A stretch of DNA of 64,000 nucleotides from Citreicella sp. C3M06 (GTDB lineage Bacteria > Pseudomonadota > Alphaproteobacteria > Rhodobacterales > Rhodobacteraceae): assembly GCF_018860705.1 (NCBI RefSeq), contig NZ_JAHKQA010000078.1, positions 60,925-124,924 of the forward strand. Direction: 5' to 3'. Positions 17,352 through 26,411 of this stretch are shown in pieces (within the stretch, counting starts at the first letter, position 1; every line of letters starts with the position of its first letter). Under the pieces are notes generated by a model, which made no database searches, was not told the origin of the DNA, and worked only from the letters and a program-made list of their open reading frames with translations. The position numbers and the translations under genes were made by a program.

Positions 17352-18614
17352 TCAAAGCGCCCGCCAGCCGATGTCGCGCCGGCAGAAACCTTCGGGCCAA
17401 TCGACCTCGTCGACCAGCGCATAAGCCCGCTGCGCGGCCTCGGCCAGCGTCGCGCCGCGCGCCGTGGCGTTCAGCACCCGCCCGCCGGTTGCGACCACCT
17501 TGCCATCCACTTCGGCGGTGCCCGCGTGGAACATCTGGGTAAAGCTGTCTTCGGTGAGCCCGTTCAGCCCGCCAATCACCGAGCCCTTGGCATAGTCGCC
17601 GGGATAGCCCTGTGTCGCCAGCACGACGGTCATGGCGTGATCGTCGGCCCATGTGACCTGCGCACCGGCCAGACGGCCCTCGGCGCAGGCATGGATCAGG
17701 TCAAGCGCCTGCGCGCCCAGCCGCATCATCAGCACCTGACATTCGGGATCGCCGAAGCGCGCGTTGTATTCCACCAGCCGCGGCACCCCGTTCTCGATCA
17801 TCAGCCCGGCGTAAAGCACCCCCGAATAGGGCGTGCCGCGACGGGCCATCTCGGCCATGGTCGGGCGGATGATCTCGTCCAGCGCTTTTTGCGCGATCTC
17901 GTCGGTCAGCACCGGGGCGGGGGAATAGGCGCCCATTCCGCCGGTATTAGGGCCGGTGTCGCCCTCGCCGACGCGCTTGTGATCCTGCGCGGTGCCGATA
18001 GGAAGGATATCCGTGCCGTCGACCAGCACGAAGAACGACGCTTCCTCGCCGGTCATGAATTCCTCGATCACCACCTCGGCGCCCGCGCCGCCAAAGGCCC
18101 CGCCGAACATGTCGTCGATGGCTTCCTCGGCCTCGGCCACGGTTGTCGCGATGATCACGCCCTTGCCCGCCGCCAGCCCGTCGGCCTTGACCACGATCGG
18201 CGCGCCCTGCCGGGCGACATAGGCCTTGGCGCTGGCCGCATCGGTGAAATGGCCATAGCCTGCGGTGGGCGCATTCGCCGCCTTGCAGATCTCCTTGGTG
18301 AAGCTTTTCGAAACCTCGAGCCGCGCCGCCTCTTTCGACGGGCCGAACACCGGGATGCCCGCATCGCGCAGAGCATCGGCCACGCCCGCCGCCAGCGGCG
18401 CCTCGGGCCCGACGATCACCAGCTCGATGGCGTTCTCGCCGGCGAATTCGACCACCACGCCGCCATCCTCGACATCGAGCACGGCACATTCGGCGATCTG
18501 CGCAATTCCGGCGTTGCCGGGGGCGACGATCAGCTTGTCGCATTTGGGGTTCTGCATCACCGCCCAGGCCAGCGCATGCTCGCGCCCGCCGCCGCCGAGA
18601 ATAAGGATGTTCAT
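17352..18614 (-). CDS. purD: Phosphoribosylamine-glycine ligase
   Basis: A 420-residue ATP-grasp enzyme of purine synthesis that joins glycine to 5-phosphoribosylamine. The N-terminus MNILILGGGGREHALAWA and the ATP-grasp segments (VVKADGLAAGKGVIIA, HDHKRVGEGDTGPNTGGMG-like block, and EYNARFGDPECQ) are diagnostic. Start ATG 18614 has GAAGG upstream; the frame stays open further but reads antisense to xseA there. It is divergent from xseA with 81 nt between. Confidence 0.95.
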   Translation of the reverse strand: MNILILGGGGREHALAWAVMQNPKCDKLIVAPGNAGIAQIAECAVLDVEDGGVVVEFAGENAIELVIVGPEAPLAAGVADALRDAGIPVFGPSKEAARLEVSKSFTKEICKAANAPTAGYGHFTDAASAKAYVARQGAPIVVKADGLAAGKGVIIATTVAEAEEAIDDMFGGAFGGAGAEVVIEEFMTGEEASFFVLVDGTDILPIGTAQDHKRVGEGDTGPNTGGMGAYSPAPVLTDEIAQKALDEIIRPTMAEMARRGTPYSGVLYAGLMIENGVPRLVEYNARFGDPECQVLMMRLGAQALDLIHACAEGRLAGAQVTWADDHAMTVVLATQGYPGDYAKGSVIGGLNGLTEDSFTQMFHAGTAEVDGKVVATGGRVLNATARGATLAEAAQRAYALVDEVDWPEGFCRRDIGWRAL

Positions 18615-18695
18615 CTGCCTTCGGTCTCCTGCCTTGGCCTCGCCTGTCGCGCGTTCTAAGGTCAGGCCAAGCGTTAGGCAAGCGAGCAGCCCATA

Positions 18696-20168
18696 ATGGA
18701 CCTTTTCGAAGACGAGCAGGGCAATACGCCCGAATTCACCGTATCCGAGCTTTCGGGCGCGGTAAAACGCACCATCGAGGGCGAATTCGCCCATGTCCGC
18801 GTGCGCGGCGAGGTCGGGCGTGTGTCGACGCCGCGCTCGGGGCACATCTACCTCGATCTCAAGGATGATCGCGCGGTGATCTCGGGCGTGGTCTGGAAAG
18901 GCGTGGCCGGGCGCCTTGCCCAGCAGCCCGAGGAAGGCATGGAAGTGATCGCGACGGGGCGGCTGACCACTTTTCCGGGCCAGTCGAAATACCAGATCGT
19001 GATTGATGACATCCGCCCGGCGGGGGTCGGCGCGCTGATGGCGATGCTGGAAAAACGTAAGGCGGCGTTGCAGGCCGAGGGCCTGTTCGACGAGACGCGC
19101 AAACGCCCGCTGCCCTACCTGCCCGAGATCATCGGCGTGATTACCTCGCCGTCCGGGGCGGTGATCCGCGACATCCTGCACCGGCTGCGCGAGCGCTTTC
19201 CGCGCAAGGTGCTGATCTGGCCGGTGGCGGTGCAAGGGCAAAGCTGCGCCCCGGAGGTCGTGCGCGCCATCGAAGGCTTCAACCGCCTGACGCCGGGAGG
19301 CTCGCTTCCGCGCCCCGACCTGCTGATCGTCGCGCGCGGCGGCGGCTCGGTCGAGGATCTGTGGGGCTTCAACGAAGAAGCCGTGGCGCGGGCGGCCGCG
19401 GCCTCTACGATCCCACTGATCTCGGCCGTCGGGCACGAAACCGACACTACGCTGATCGACTTCGTCTCCGACCGGCGCGCGCCCACGCCGACCGCCGCCG
19501 CCGAAATCGCGGTTCCGGTGCGGCTTGACCTGCTGAGCTGGACCGGCGAGCAGGGCAGCCGCATGACCCGTGCCATGCAGCAGCGCATCGAGACCCGGAC
19601 GCAGCGTTTGCGCGATCTGTCCCGCGCGATGCCCCGCGCCGAAACGCTGCTGGAAAGCCCCCGTCAACGGCTCGACCTGTTGTCGACGCGGCTGCCAGTG
19701 GCGCTGAGCCGGGGCACAGAAAAGCGCCGCGTTCAATTGTCTGACCGAGCGGGCGCGCTGCGCCCCTCGCTTCTGGCGCGGGTCATTGCCCATGGGCACG
19801 AAAGCCTTGGGCGGCGCACCGACCGCCTGTCGCTGCGCCCGATCCTCCGTGACATCACGCTTGGCCGCGACCGTCTCGGCACATTGGCCGCGCGGCTGGA
19901 TGCGGCGTGCGCGCGTCGGCTCGAAGACCCGCGCACGCGTCTGGGCAGTCTTGCGCGGCTGCTGGAGACGCTCAGTTACAAAGGAACGCTGGCGCGCGGC
20001 TACGCGGTGGTGCGCAGCGGCGAAGGGCGCATTCTGACCGCCAAGGCCGAGGCCGAGGCCGCAGCCGGCCTCGTGATCGAATTTGCCGATGGCCGGCTTG
20101 CGCTGGGCGGCGCCGCGCCCCGCCCGAAGCGCAAGGGAGAGCCCCCGGAACAGGGCAATCTGTTCTGA
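18696..20168 (+). CDS. xseA: Exodeoxyribonuclease VII large subunit
   Basis: A 490-residue subunit of exonuclease VII, which degrades single-stranded DNA with the XseB small subunit. It has an N-terminal OB fold (FTVSELSGAVKRTIEGEF), the catalytic domain with GVITSPSGAVIRDILHR and ARGGGSVEDLWGFNEE, and a long alpha-helical C-terminal region. No xseB in the window. It ends just before an inverted pair of dispersed repeats and a terminator-like hairpin. Confidence 0.94.
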   Translation: MDLFEDEQGNTPEFTVSELSGAVKRTIEGEFAHVRVRGEVGRVSTPRSGHIYLDLKDDRAVISGVVWKGVAGRLAQQPEEGMEVIATGRLTTFPGQSKYQIVIDDIRPAGVGALMAMLEKRKAALQAEGLFDETRKRPLPYLPEIIGVITSPSGAVIRDILHRLRERFPRKVLIWPVAVQGQSCAPEVVRAIEGFNRLTPGGSLPRPDLLIVARGGGSVEDLWGFNEEAVARAAAASTIPLISAVGHETDTTLIDFVSDRRAPTPTAAAEIAVPVRLDLLSWTGEQGSRMTRAMQQRIETRTQRLRDLSRAMPRAETLLESPRQRLDLLSTRLPVALSRGTEKRRVQLSDRAGALRPSLLARVIAHGHESLGRRTDRLSLRPILRDITLGRDRLGTLAARLDAACARRLEDPRTRLGSLARLLETLSYKGTLARGYAVVRSGEGRILTAKAEAEAAAGLVIEFADGRLALGGAAPRPKRKGEPPEQGNLF

Positions 20169-20200
20169 CGGACGTCGCGCGAGAGGATGGCTTGGATGCC

Positions 20201-20276
20201 TCCGGCGGGGATATTTCGGGCCAGAAGAAACAAGGCGCCGTGCCCTGTCTTCTTCTGGCTGGAAATATCCCGGGGG
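20201..20276. repeat. Dispersed repeat, subtype A, inverted pair (copies A1 and A2)
   Basis: Copy A1 (20201-20230, plus) reads GGGGATATTT then GGGCCAGAAGAA; copy A2 (20249-20276) is its reverse complement, so the pair can fold into a long hairpin after xseA. It is the same core seen at 36401-36433 and 60371-60405. The layout resembles a BIME/REP pair. Confidence 0.75.
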
Positions 20277-20277
20277 T

Positions 20278-20299
20278 GCGGGGGCTGGCCCCCGCTTTT
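20278..20299 (+). terminator. Terminator-like hairpin after xseA
   Basis: A 7-bp GC stem (20278-20284 with 20289-20295), 4-nt loop, followed by TTTT. It abuts repeat copy A2. GC hairpins of this type accompany every locus of the dispersed repeat. Confidence 0.7.
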
Positions 20300-20697
20300 C
20301 AAACGCCGACCTCGGGGCCGAGGCACATCATCGGCTTGTCATCCTGCCGGGCTTCATAAAGCACGGTGTTTGCGGGATCGTTCTCGAATACCGCGCGTAG
20401 TCCGGTTCCTTCTCGATAGAAGCTCCAGCATTGCGCCTCTGGCTCGTCATCGTAGACAAAGCAGATCATGCGCTGATCTTCGTACCAGAAGCCGTCCTTG
20501 CATTGCCCATCCAGAAACGACCAGCGCACCTGACGATCAGGGAGATATTCCTCGACGCCGTAGGATGACCCTTCGAGCCCGAAATACAGCGTTTTCCCGG
20601 TGACATAGCGTTCGAATTCCGCCCCAGAAAGTGGTTCGGAAGCAAGGCATGGCAGGGCCAGAGGCAAAAACACTAAAAGGGCGGATAGCAATTTCAT
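20299..20697 (-). CDS. Small exported protein of unknown function
   Basis: A 132-residue protein starting MKLLSALLVFLPLALPCLA, a signal peptide probably cleaved after CLA; the Cys is preceded by Pro, so it does not look like a lipobox. The mature part has four Cys (in GQC, MIC, AQC and MMC contexts), consistent with two disulfides in the periplasm, and several Trp/Tyr. I do not recognise the family. ATG 20697 is chosen over 20703 and longer starts because the signal peptide begins there. The stop lies next to the xseA 3' hairpin; the genes are convergent. Confidence 0.65.
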   Translation of the reverse strand: MKLLSALLVFLPLALPCLASEPLSGAEFERYVTGKTLYFGLEGSSYGVEEYLPDRQVRWSFLDGQCKDGFWYEDQRMICFVYDDEPEAQCWSFYREGTGLRAVFENDPANTVLYEARQDDKPMMCLGPEVGV

Positions 20698-20798
20698 GCC
20701 CATACCCTGACAGAGTGTGTTGGGCAGGTGAAGAGGCGGCCGACCTTTGCGTGCCACATGCAACGAGCGGAATGGTTGATGGTAGTTCCTGAATAAAT

Positions 20799-20833
20799 AA
20801 GTCAAGTAATTGAAGTAAAAGACTATTTGACTT
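20799..20833. other. AT-rich inverted repeat upstream of the small exported protein
   Basis: Arms AAGTCAA (20799-20805) and TTGACTT (20827-20833) in an AT-rich stretch between a decayed alkB remnant and the exported-protein gene. On the minus strand the first arm reads TTGACTT, which could be a -35 box for that gene; no clear -10 was found. It could also be an operator. Confidence 0.3.
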
Positions 20834-20943
20834 GTCTTTCCCGGCGCGGTAGCGCTTTGTGGACGCCAGCGCGCAAGCTGTCGGGGTGACCCGGCGCCAG
20901 CCAGCCAGCAGACCCTTCGCGACTTTTCGTGTCAGATGAATGC

Positions 20944-21375
20944 TCAGGCGCGGCGTCTCATTGCCGGATCGGGGGGCTGTATCGGGCGCTTTGGCTGCCA
21001 CTGATGCGCTCTTGGGTCCATGATGCAGTGCCACAGCGCCGGGACCGGCGCGATCGCGGTCATGAACGGCAGGGACTGGGGAAGCATCGGCATCGTCGAG
21101 TGAGTGAGCGTAAGCCCGGGATGCTGTCGCGTCGGTCTGGCATGGTGATCGGAGTGACGCGGCGCGTTCAGCATCAGCACCGACGACGCCCCCTGCGGGG
21201 CGTTCCAGTTGTGCCGCGGCCCGACAGGCTGCACGTAGTCCGACAGCAGACGTTGTCCTTGCGCATAAGCGCAGGCCGCTAGCCAGGCCCCGCCGAGCCA
21301 GATCTCTGCGTCCAGCAGCGCGGCCATCCCGATGGTTGCTAGGTTGAAACCGATCAGCACCGACTTCCTGCCGCC
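20944..21375 (-). pseudogene. Remnant of alkane 1-monooxygenase (alkB)
   Basis: The minus-strand frame encodes an AlkB-like C-terminal part: a membrane segment (VLIGFNLATIGMAALL), then PVGPRHNWNAPQ, the di-iron His box LNAPRHSDHH (21156-21142 for HSDHH), and an ending like PMLPQSLPFMTA and LWHCIMDPRAHQW. The preceding NYxEHYG box is missing: a neighbouring frame reads GLRL and then the frame shifts, and no start codon with a conserved N-terminus exists. AlkB proteins are about 400 residues, so about two thirds are gone. Probably non-functional. Confidence 0.65.
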
Positions 21376-21687
21376 CTGAACGGCACCGGCTTGACGCGGC
21401 GGGATTAATTTCGAACCGCTCTCGGCGGTTGCGACAAGCCGCGCAGGGGTGGCCCCGCGCCTTGGTGTGGCTGCGGGCGAACGTTTTGTATCCTGTCGGA
21501 TCACCTTGGTCGCAGAAACCCGGCGGTTGATCGTTTCGCGCGGCACCCGCCCGAAAGTTCAAACCAAGGCAAAGCGCGAGTTGCCTGCGGCAAGTTCTGC
21601 GTCTGCGCGCTTCAGGGGCATCTCACACTTTTCTTGAGCGCCCCGGCGTATTAGGTGAAGGAGACGTTTTTCCGGGGGTCTCGCGCC
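21376..21687. other. Gene-free stretch upstream of ftsY
   Basis: About 310 bases between the alkB remnant and ftsY. The minus-strand frame stays open but shows no recognisable sequence and probably includes more decayed alkB DNA. The ftsY promoter should lie near 21600-21650, but no clear -35/-10 pair was found. Confidence 0.4.
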
Positions 21688-22959
21688 ATGTCCTTTTTCG
21701 GCAAGCTCAAGAGCAAGCTGTTCAACTCGTCCTCGAAGCTCGAGGAAGGGCTCGATGCCATCGTGCAGGATGGTGGCAACGACGCGCCAGATGTGCCGCC
21801 GCCGCCGTCCGAGCAGCCGCAGCCGCTGCCCGAAACGCCGCCCGCGCCGAATGAGGCCCCGCCCGCGCCGCCGCTCGAACATCCCGCGACGCCCGATCCG
21901 GTGCCAGCCCCGACACCGTCGGACGATCCTGGCCCGGATGTGACACCCCCCGCCGACCCGATGCCGCAGCCCGCGCCTGAAATCGCGCCGCCGCCGCCGC
22001 TTGAAATGCCTGCGCCACTCGATCCGTCTCCGCAGGTGCCGCCGCAGGAGACCCCAACGAAGGCTCCGAAGGGCGGTATCCTCGGGAGGCTGTTCGGCCG
22101 CGAGACGCCGCAGGCGCCGACGCTGCGCCGGGTGCTTGACGACGACATGCTGGAAAGCCTCGAAGAGCTGCTGATCGCCTCTGACATGGGGGTCGACACG
22201 GCGCTGCGCGTCACCGCCAATATCGCCGAGGGGCGCTATGGCCGCCGGGTATCGACGCAGGAGATCAAGGAGGCGCTTGCAGGCGAGGTGGCCCGCATCC
22301 TCGATCCGGTGGCGCGCCCGCTGCCGATCTACCCCAAAAAGCCGCAGGTGGTGCTGGTGGTTGGCGTGAACGGCTCGGGCAAGACCACGACCATCGGCAA
22401 GCTGGCCTCACAGTTCCGCGCGGCGGGCAAGACGGTGGTGATCGCGGCGGGCGATACCTTTCGCGCCGCGGCGGTCGAACAGCTTCAGGTCTGGGGCCAA
22501 CGCGCCGGGGTGCCGGTGCTGACCGCGCCCGAAGGATCGGACCCGGCGAGCCTTGCCTTCGATGCGATGACCCGCGCGCAGACGGACGGCGCCGATCTGC
22601 TGATGATCGACACTGCGGGGCGGCTTCAGAATCGGCACGACCTGATGGAAGAGCTGGCCAAGATCGTCCGGGTGATCCGCAAGAAAGACCCCGACGCGCC
22701 GCATAACACGCTGTTGGTGCTGGATGCGACTACCGGCCAGAACGCGCTGAATCAGGTCGAGATCTTCCGGCAGGTCGCGGATGTGTCGGGGCTGGTGATG
22801 ACCAAGCTGGACGGCACGGCCAAGGGCGGCGTGCTGGTGGCGCTGGCAGACCGGTTCGGGTTGCCGATCCATGCCATCGGGGTGGGAGAGCAGATCGACG
22901 ATCTGCAACCCTTCGATCCCGAGGAATTCGCCGCGGCGCTCACCGGGCTTGACCGGTGA
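21688..22959 (+). CDS. ftsY: Signal recognition particle receptor FtsY
   Basis: A 423-residue GTPase that receives SRP-ribosome complexes at the membrane. The N-terminal basic amphipathic start (MSFFGKLKSKLFNSSSKLEE) is followed by a Pro/Glu-rich A domain (about 30-140), the N domain, and the G domain with GVNGSGKTTTIGKLA, the DTFRAAA block, DTAGR and TKLDGTAKGG. The A domain is nearly pure PxP repeats. Start ATG 21688 fits the family N-terminus; a GTG at 21655 is possible but would add 11 unusual residues. Confidence 0.95.
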   Translation: MSFFGKLKSKLFNSSSKLEEGLDAIVQDGGNDAPDVPPPPSEQPQPLPETPPAPNEAPPAPPLEHPATPDPVPAPTPSDDPGPDVTPPADPMPQPAPEIAPPPPLEMPAPLDPSPQVPPQETPTKAPKGGILGRLFGRETPQAPTLRRVLDDDMLESLEELLIASDMGVDTALRVTANIAEGRYGRRVSTQEIKEALAGEVARILDPVARPLPIYPKKPQVVLVVGVNGSGKTTTIGKLASQFRAAGKTVVIAAGDTFRAAAVEQLQVWGQRAGVPVLTAPEGSDPASLAFDAMTRAQTDGADLLMIDTAGRLQNRHDLMEELAKIVRVIRKKDPDAPHNTLLVLDATTGQNALNQVEIFRQVADVSGLVMTKLDGTAKGGVLVALADRFGLPIHAIGVGEQIDDLQPFDPEEFAAALTGLDR

Positions 22960-23001
22960 GCCGGGCCCGGAAGCCTTGGCAGCACGTCCGGGCTTTCGCG
23001 T

Positions 23002-23169
23002 TCAGGTCAGAAGTTTTTCGAGGATGATCGTCAGCACAAAGCCCGCCAACCCGCAGGCGATGGCAAAGCCCGTGGCGTATTGGGCGATATCGGCAGCGTT
23101 GCCCTTGCGGCGACGGGCGGTCAGCCCGCCGAGTATCGCTCCGATCAGCACTCCGGCAATCACGATCAT
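23002..23169 (-). CDS. Two-helix small membrane protein
   Basis: A 55-residue protein with two transmembrane helices (MIVIAGVLIGAILGGLTARRR, shortened here, and a second one ending ILEKLLT) joined by a basic, cytosolic loop. No known domain; similar short proteins are widespread in Rhodobacterales genomes. Start ATG 23169 lies 7 nt after the stop of the DUF2927 lipoprotein gene, so it is the last gene of that operon. Confidence 0.65.
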   Translation of the reverse strand: MIVIAGVLIGAILGGLTARRRKGNAADIAQYATGFAIACGLAGFVLTIILEKLLT

Positions 23170-23176
23170 GGTGTCT

Positions 23177-24550
23177 TCAGCCCCCCTTGAGCGGGTTGAG
23201 CGCTGCAATTTCGCGCATCCTGTCGCGCACGGCCCAATCCGAGCCGAAGCCGTAGCGTGCCCAGCCCAGCGAGTCCAGACGCACCTGCCGCCCCTCTGAT
23301 GCCCGGCCCGACGCTTCCAGCGCCTCGGCCCGCAGCAGCATCAGCGTCGCCAGCAGCGCCGCGTTCTCGTAGCGTGCGGCGGTGTCGAGATGAGGGCCGA
23401 TTTGCGCCAGCGCCTGTCCGGGCTGGCCGCCATTCAGGGCGTGGGCCGCAAGCTGGCTTGCAACATAGGCCTGATGCAGCTCGGTGTCGGGCGCACGTTC
23501 GAAATAGCGTTTTGCCAGAACGAACTGTTCCTGCGCGGCGGTGGCGCTGCTGCCTTGCAGGATGCGCCCAAGGGCGTAATGCGAAAAGCCGCGACGGTGG
23601 TCTGTCCAGCCCAGCGTGGCGGCGATGCTCAGCGCCTCGGTGGCGGCGGCGCGGCGTTCTTCCGCAGAGGCCCCCGGCCCAAGCGCGGCCTGCACCGCGT
23701 CGATCCAGACCCGAGGGGTCTCGGGCAGGCGGCGGGCGGGGCGGGTTTCGCCGGCGGGATTGATCCGCGCGAGAATGCCCGGCAACCGCGCGGCCACGTC
23801 GCGATGCGACATGCCGCTGCGCAAGTCGGGATCGTAATAGGCGCGCAGCACCGTCATGTCATAGCCGGTCAGCACCGTGTGCACATTGTCGTCGTTGAAA
23901 ACGCTGTCGGCCAGCCGGTACAGGTCGTTGAGCGGGCCAAGCGCCTGGGCGATTTCCTCGTGCAGGCAATCGCGCAGCTCTTGCGGGGCGGCATCGGTGG
24001 GCACAAACACCGCAACCCGCTCGCGCCGGGTGATGGACGACCAGCTGACGGCGCTGGCGCGCCGCGCCGCGCGGTAGTCCTCCAGCGAAGACACGTTGGG
24101 CACCACGAAACAGGCGGCACTTGGCATGGTCTTGCGGATCTCGGCGCGCGGCACCGCCTGCACGGTGATATTGGCCACGGGCGCTGCCACGAGGCGAATG
24201 TCGATCTGCGCTTCGCTGCGCAGCCGGTGGATCAGCCGATCCAGATCGATGATCATCGCCGGGGGCGGGGTGCCGGTGACGCGCAAGGTGATCGGGCCTT
24301 CGAACCGGGTGAAGACGGCCAGCTTCTTTCCGGATTCCAGCGAGAAGGCCAGCCCGAGGATATCGCGCGCCAGATCGGCATTCGACACATGCGTCGCAAC
24401 CGGGCGCGGGGCCGAGAAGCTTTTCATCGGGGGCAGGCCGCTGTCGGAGCTGGTCATCGACACGGCGGCGCGGCTGGCGGTCTCGGGCGAGCCGACGGGC
24501 ACGCAGGCGTTTAGCGCAAGGCACAGGGGCAGCAGATAGCGCCGTTTCAC
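23177..24550 (-). CDS. DUF2927 lipoprotein
   Basis: A 457-residue exported lipoprotein: signal MKRRYLLPLCLALNAC with lipobox Cys16, then a DUF2927 domain (about 55-260), recognised by ECLHEEIAQALGPLND-like and DSVFNDDNVHTVLTGYD segments, and a C-terminal helical repeat region (TPR-like, about 290-450). The role is unknown; a metalloprotease-like fold has been suggested for the family, but no HExxH is present. The start is GTG 24550, whose GTGA overlaps the stop of the GNAT gene. Confidence 0.85.
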   Translation of the reverse strand: MKRRYLLPLCLALNACVPVGSPETASRAAVSMTSSDSGLPPMKSFSAPRPVATHVSNADLARDILGLAFSLESGKKLAVFTRFEGPITLRVTGTPPPAMIIDLDRLIHRLRSEAQIDIRLVAAPVANITVQAVPRAEIRKTMPSAACFVVPNVSSLEDYRAARRASAVSWSSITRRERVAVFVPTDAAPQELRDCLHEEIAQALGPLNDLYRLADSVFNDDNVHTVLTGYDMTVLRAYYDPDLRSGMSHRDVAARLPGILARINPAGETRPARRLPETPRVWIDAVQAALGPGASAEERRAAATEALSIAATLGWTDHRRGFSHYALGRILQGSSATAAQEQFVLAKRYFERAPDTELHQAYVASQLAAHALNGGQPGQALAQIGPHLDTAARYENAALLATLMLLRAEALEASGRASEGRQVRLDSLGWARYGFGSDWAVRDRMREIAALNPLKGG

Positions 24551-24999
24551 GGCCTTGTATATTTGATGAACGGCGTCAGCTTGCCGACCCGGTCATACAG
24601 CTGGCGGGCGGTGTCGTTGAATTCCTGCGTCATCCAGTAGACGCCGGGGGCGCCCGCATCATCGGCGGCGGCGTAGACCGCCTCGATCAGCGCCCGCCCG
24701 ACGCCCTTGCCACGCGCTTCGGGCAGGGCGTAGAGATCCTGAAGATAGCAGACGTTCTCGATCTTCCAGCAATGGCGGTGAAAGACATAATGCGTGATGC
24801 CGACGATCTTGCCGTCAAGCTCGGCCACGAGGCCGCTGAAATCCTGCGAATCCTCGCCCAACAGCCGCGCGAAGGTGCTGGCATAGACCTCTTCGGGCAC
24901 GGTGGTTTCATAAAAGGCAAGATAGGCCGTCCACAGCGACCGCCAGCTGGTTTCATCGCTTGCGGCCAGAGGCCGGACAATCACATCGCAATTGGACAT
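24547..24999 (-). CDS. GNAT-family N-acetyltransferase
   Basis: A 150-residue GNAT protein. The acetyl-CoA pyrophosphate-binding motif is ALPEARGKGVGRALIEAV (about residues 86-103) and the C-terminal half ends in ARQLYDRVG, as usual. The substrate is unknown. ATG 24999 is preferred; a start at 25062 would add 21 residues. It heads a three-gene leftward operon with the DUF2927 lipoprotein and a small membrane protein. Confidence 0.88.
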   Translation of the reverse strand: MSNCDVIVRPLAASDETSWRSLWTAYLAFYETTVPEEVYASTFARLLGEDSQDFSGLVAELDGKIVGITHYVFHRHCWKIENVCYLQDLYALPEARGKGVGRALIEAVYAAADDAGAPGVYWMTQEFNDTARQLYDRVGKLTPFIKYTRP

Positions 25000-25322
25000 T
25001 TGTTTCGAAGCCTGCCTGATCTGGTCTCGGATGCCTTCAGGTCTCCGAGGTCTTTCTGTCATTCATTCGGAAACTATACGGCAATCTCCGGGCTTTCGTA
25101 GCAAAGACGGCGTGTCCCGGAATTCTCTGAGCAGGATTTTGGGGCTTTTGTGCAATCTATTGATTTCATTGCAAAGAGCCGGTGCAAACTTGCAACAGAC
25201 CTGCGGCGGGGCGAGGCCGCACCGGGTCATCAGCGCCTATCTGGCGGCGCCGATATGCCTTGATGGTCAAGGCCAAGAAAACGGCGCGAGGCCTGAAAAC
25301 CTTGGTAAAAGCAGGCGAAAGG
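25000..25322. other. Gene-free stretch between moaA and the GNAT gene
   Basis: About 320 bases. The half next to the GNAT gene should hold its leftward promoter. Repeated TTGCAA words occur around 25170-25195 in an AT-richer patch. No RNA gene, terminator with a T run, or convincing short gene was found. Confidence 0.45.
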
Positions 25323-26327
25323 TCAGCCGCCGGTATGGCTCATGTGGCGCGAGACGCGGCCATCCACCGTCTGGCGCGAATAGTCGAAATCATGGCCCTT
25401 GGGCTTGTGCCGGATCGCCTCGCGGATCGCCTCCTGAAGCGGGGCGTCGCTGCCCGGATGGTTGCGCAGGGCAGAGCGCAGATCGGCGTTGTCTTCCTGC
25501 CCCAGACACATGAACAATTCACCGGTGCAGGTCAGCCGCACCCGGTTGCAGCTTTCGCAGAAATTATGGCTCAGCGGCGTGATGAAGCCGATCTTCTGGC
25601 CGGTTTCTTCGATCCGCACGTAGCGGGCCGGGCCGCCGGTGCTTTCGGGCAGGTCGGTCAGGGTGTAATGCTCGGCCAGCCGCGCGCGCAGATCGGTCAG
25701 TTTCCAATATTGGCCCAGCCGGTGCTCATTGCCGATGTCGCCCATCGGCATGACTTCGATCCAGGTCAGATCCATATCGCGCGACGCACACCATTCGGTC
25801 ATGCTCAGCAGCTCGTCCTCGTTGAAATCCTTCAGCGCCACGGCGTTCAGCTTGACCCGCATTCCGGCGTTTTGCGCCGCGTCGATACCGCGCAGCACTT
25901 GCGGCAGTCGGCCCCAGCGGGTGATCTGCGCGAACTTGTCGGCATCCAGCGTATCGGCCGATACGTTGACCCGCCGCACCCCTGCATCGAACAGCGGTTG
26001 CGCGAATTTCTCAAGCTGCGAGCCATTGGTGGTCAGCGTCAGCTCCTTGAGCGCGCCGCTGTCCAGATGCCGGGTCATGGCACGGAAAAACGTCAGGATG
26101 TCGCGGCGCACCAGCGGCTCGCCGCCCGTGATTCGCAGCTTTTCAACCCCCATGTGCACAAAGGCGCTGCACAGGCGATCAAGCTCTTCGAGGGTCAGCA
26201 ATTCCTTCTTGGGCAGAAAGCTCATGTTTTCCGACATGCAATAGACGCAGCGGAAATCGCAGCGGTCGGTGACCGAGACCCGAAGATAGGAAATCGGGCG
26301 GGCGAAGGGATCGATGAGCTTTTCCAT
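25323..26327 (-). CDS. moaA: GTP 3',8-cyclase MoaA
   Basis: A 334-residue radical-SAM enzyme that starts molybdopterin synthesis from GTP. The N-terminal cluster motif is Cys23-x3-Cys27-x2-Cys30 (CDFRCVYC); the C-terminal second cluster has [11 protein letters not shown] followed by another Cys; and the chain ends in the conserved Gly-Gly tail (SHTGG). The start is ATG 26327. It lies 0.7 kb from the CO-dehydrogenase-like cluster, which needs molybdenum cofactor, but is divergent from it. Confidence 0.95.
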   Translation of the reverse strand: MEKLIDPFARPISYLRVSVTDRCDFRCVYCMSENMSFLPKKELLTLEELDRLCSAFVHMGVEKLRITGGEPLVRRDILTFFRAMTRHLDSGALKELTLTTNGSQLEKFAQPLFDAGVRRVNVSADTLDADKFAQITRWGRLPQVLRGIDAAQNAGMRVKLNAVALKDFNEDELLSMTEWCASRDMDLTWIEVMPMGDIGNEHRLGQYWKLTDLRARLAEHYTLTDLPESTGGPARYVRIEETGQKIGFITPLSHNFCESCNRVRLTCTGELFMCLGQEDNADLRSALRNHPGSDAPLQEAIREAIRHKPKGHDFDYSRQTVDGRVSRHMSHTGG

Positions 26328-26411
26328 GCCTGTACATCTAGACGCAAACCAGCCTTCGGGCAAGCATCACGGCGATTGCCAGCCGCCGGGCAACGCCCTA
26401 CTCTTGGCCTC

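Noticed and set aside
17352-19799. Minus-strand frame that extends purD to 815 codons through xseA
   Set aside because: Only residues after the ATG at 18614 match PurD; the rest is antisense to xseA.
20201-20276. Terminal inverted repeats of an IS element after xseA
   Set aside because: Only about 18 bases separate the arms, so no transposase fits; the same core occurs singly elsewhere, as expected for a REP-like family.
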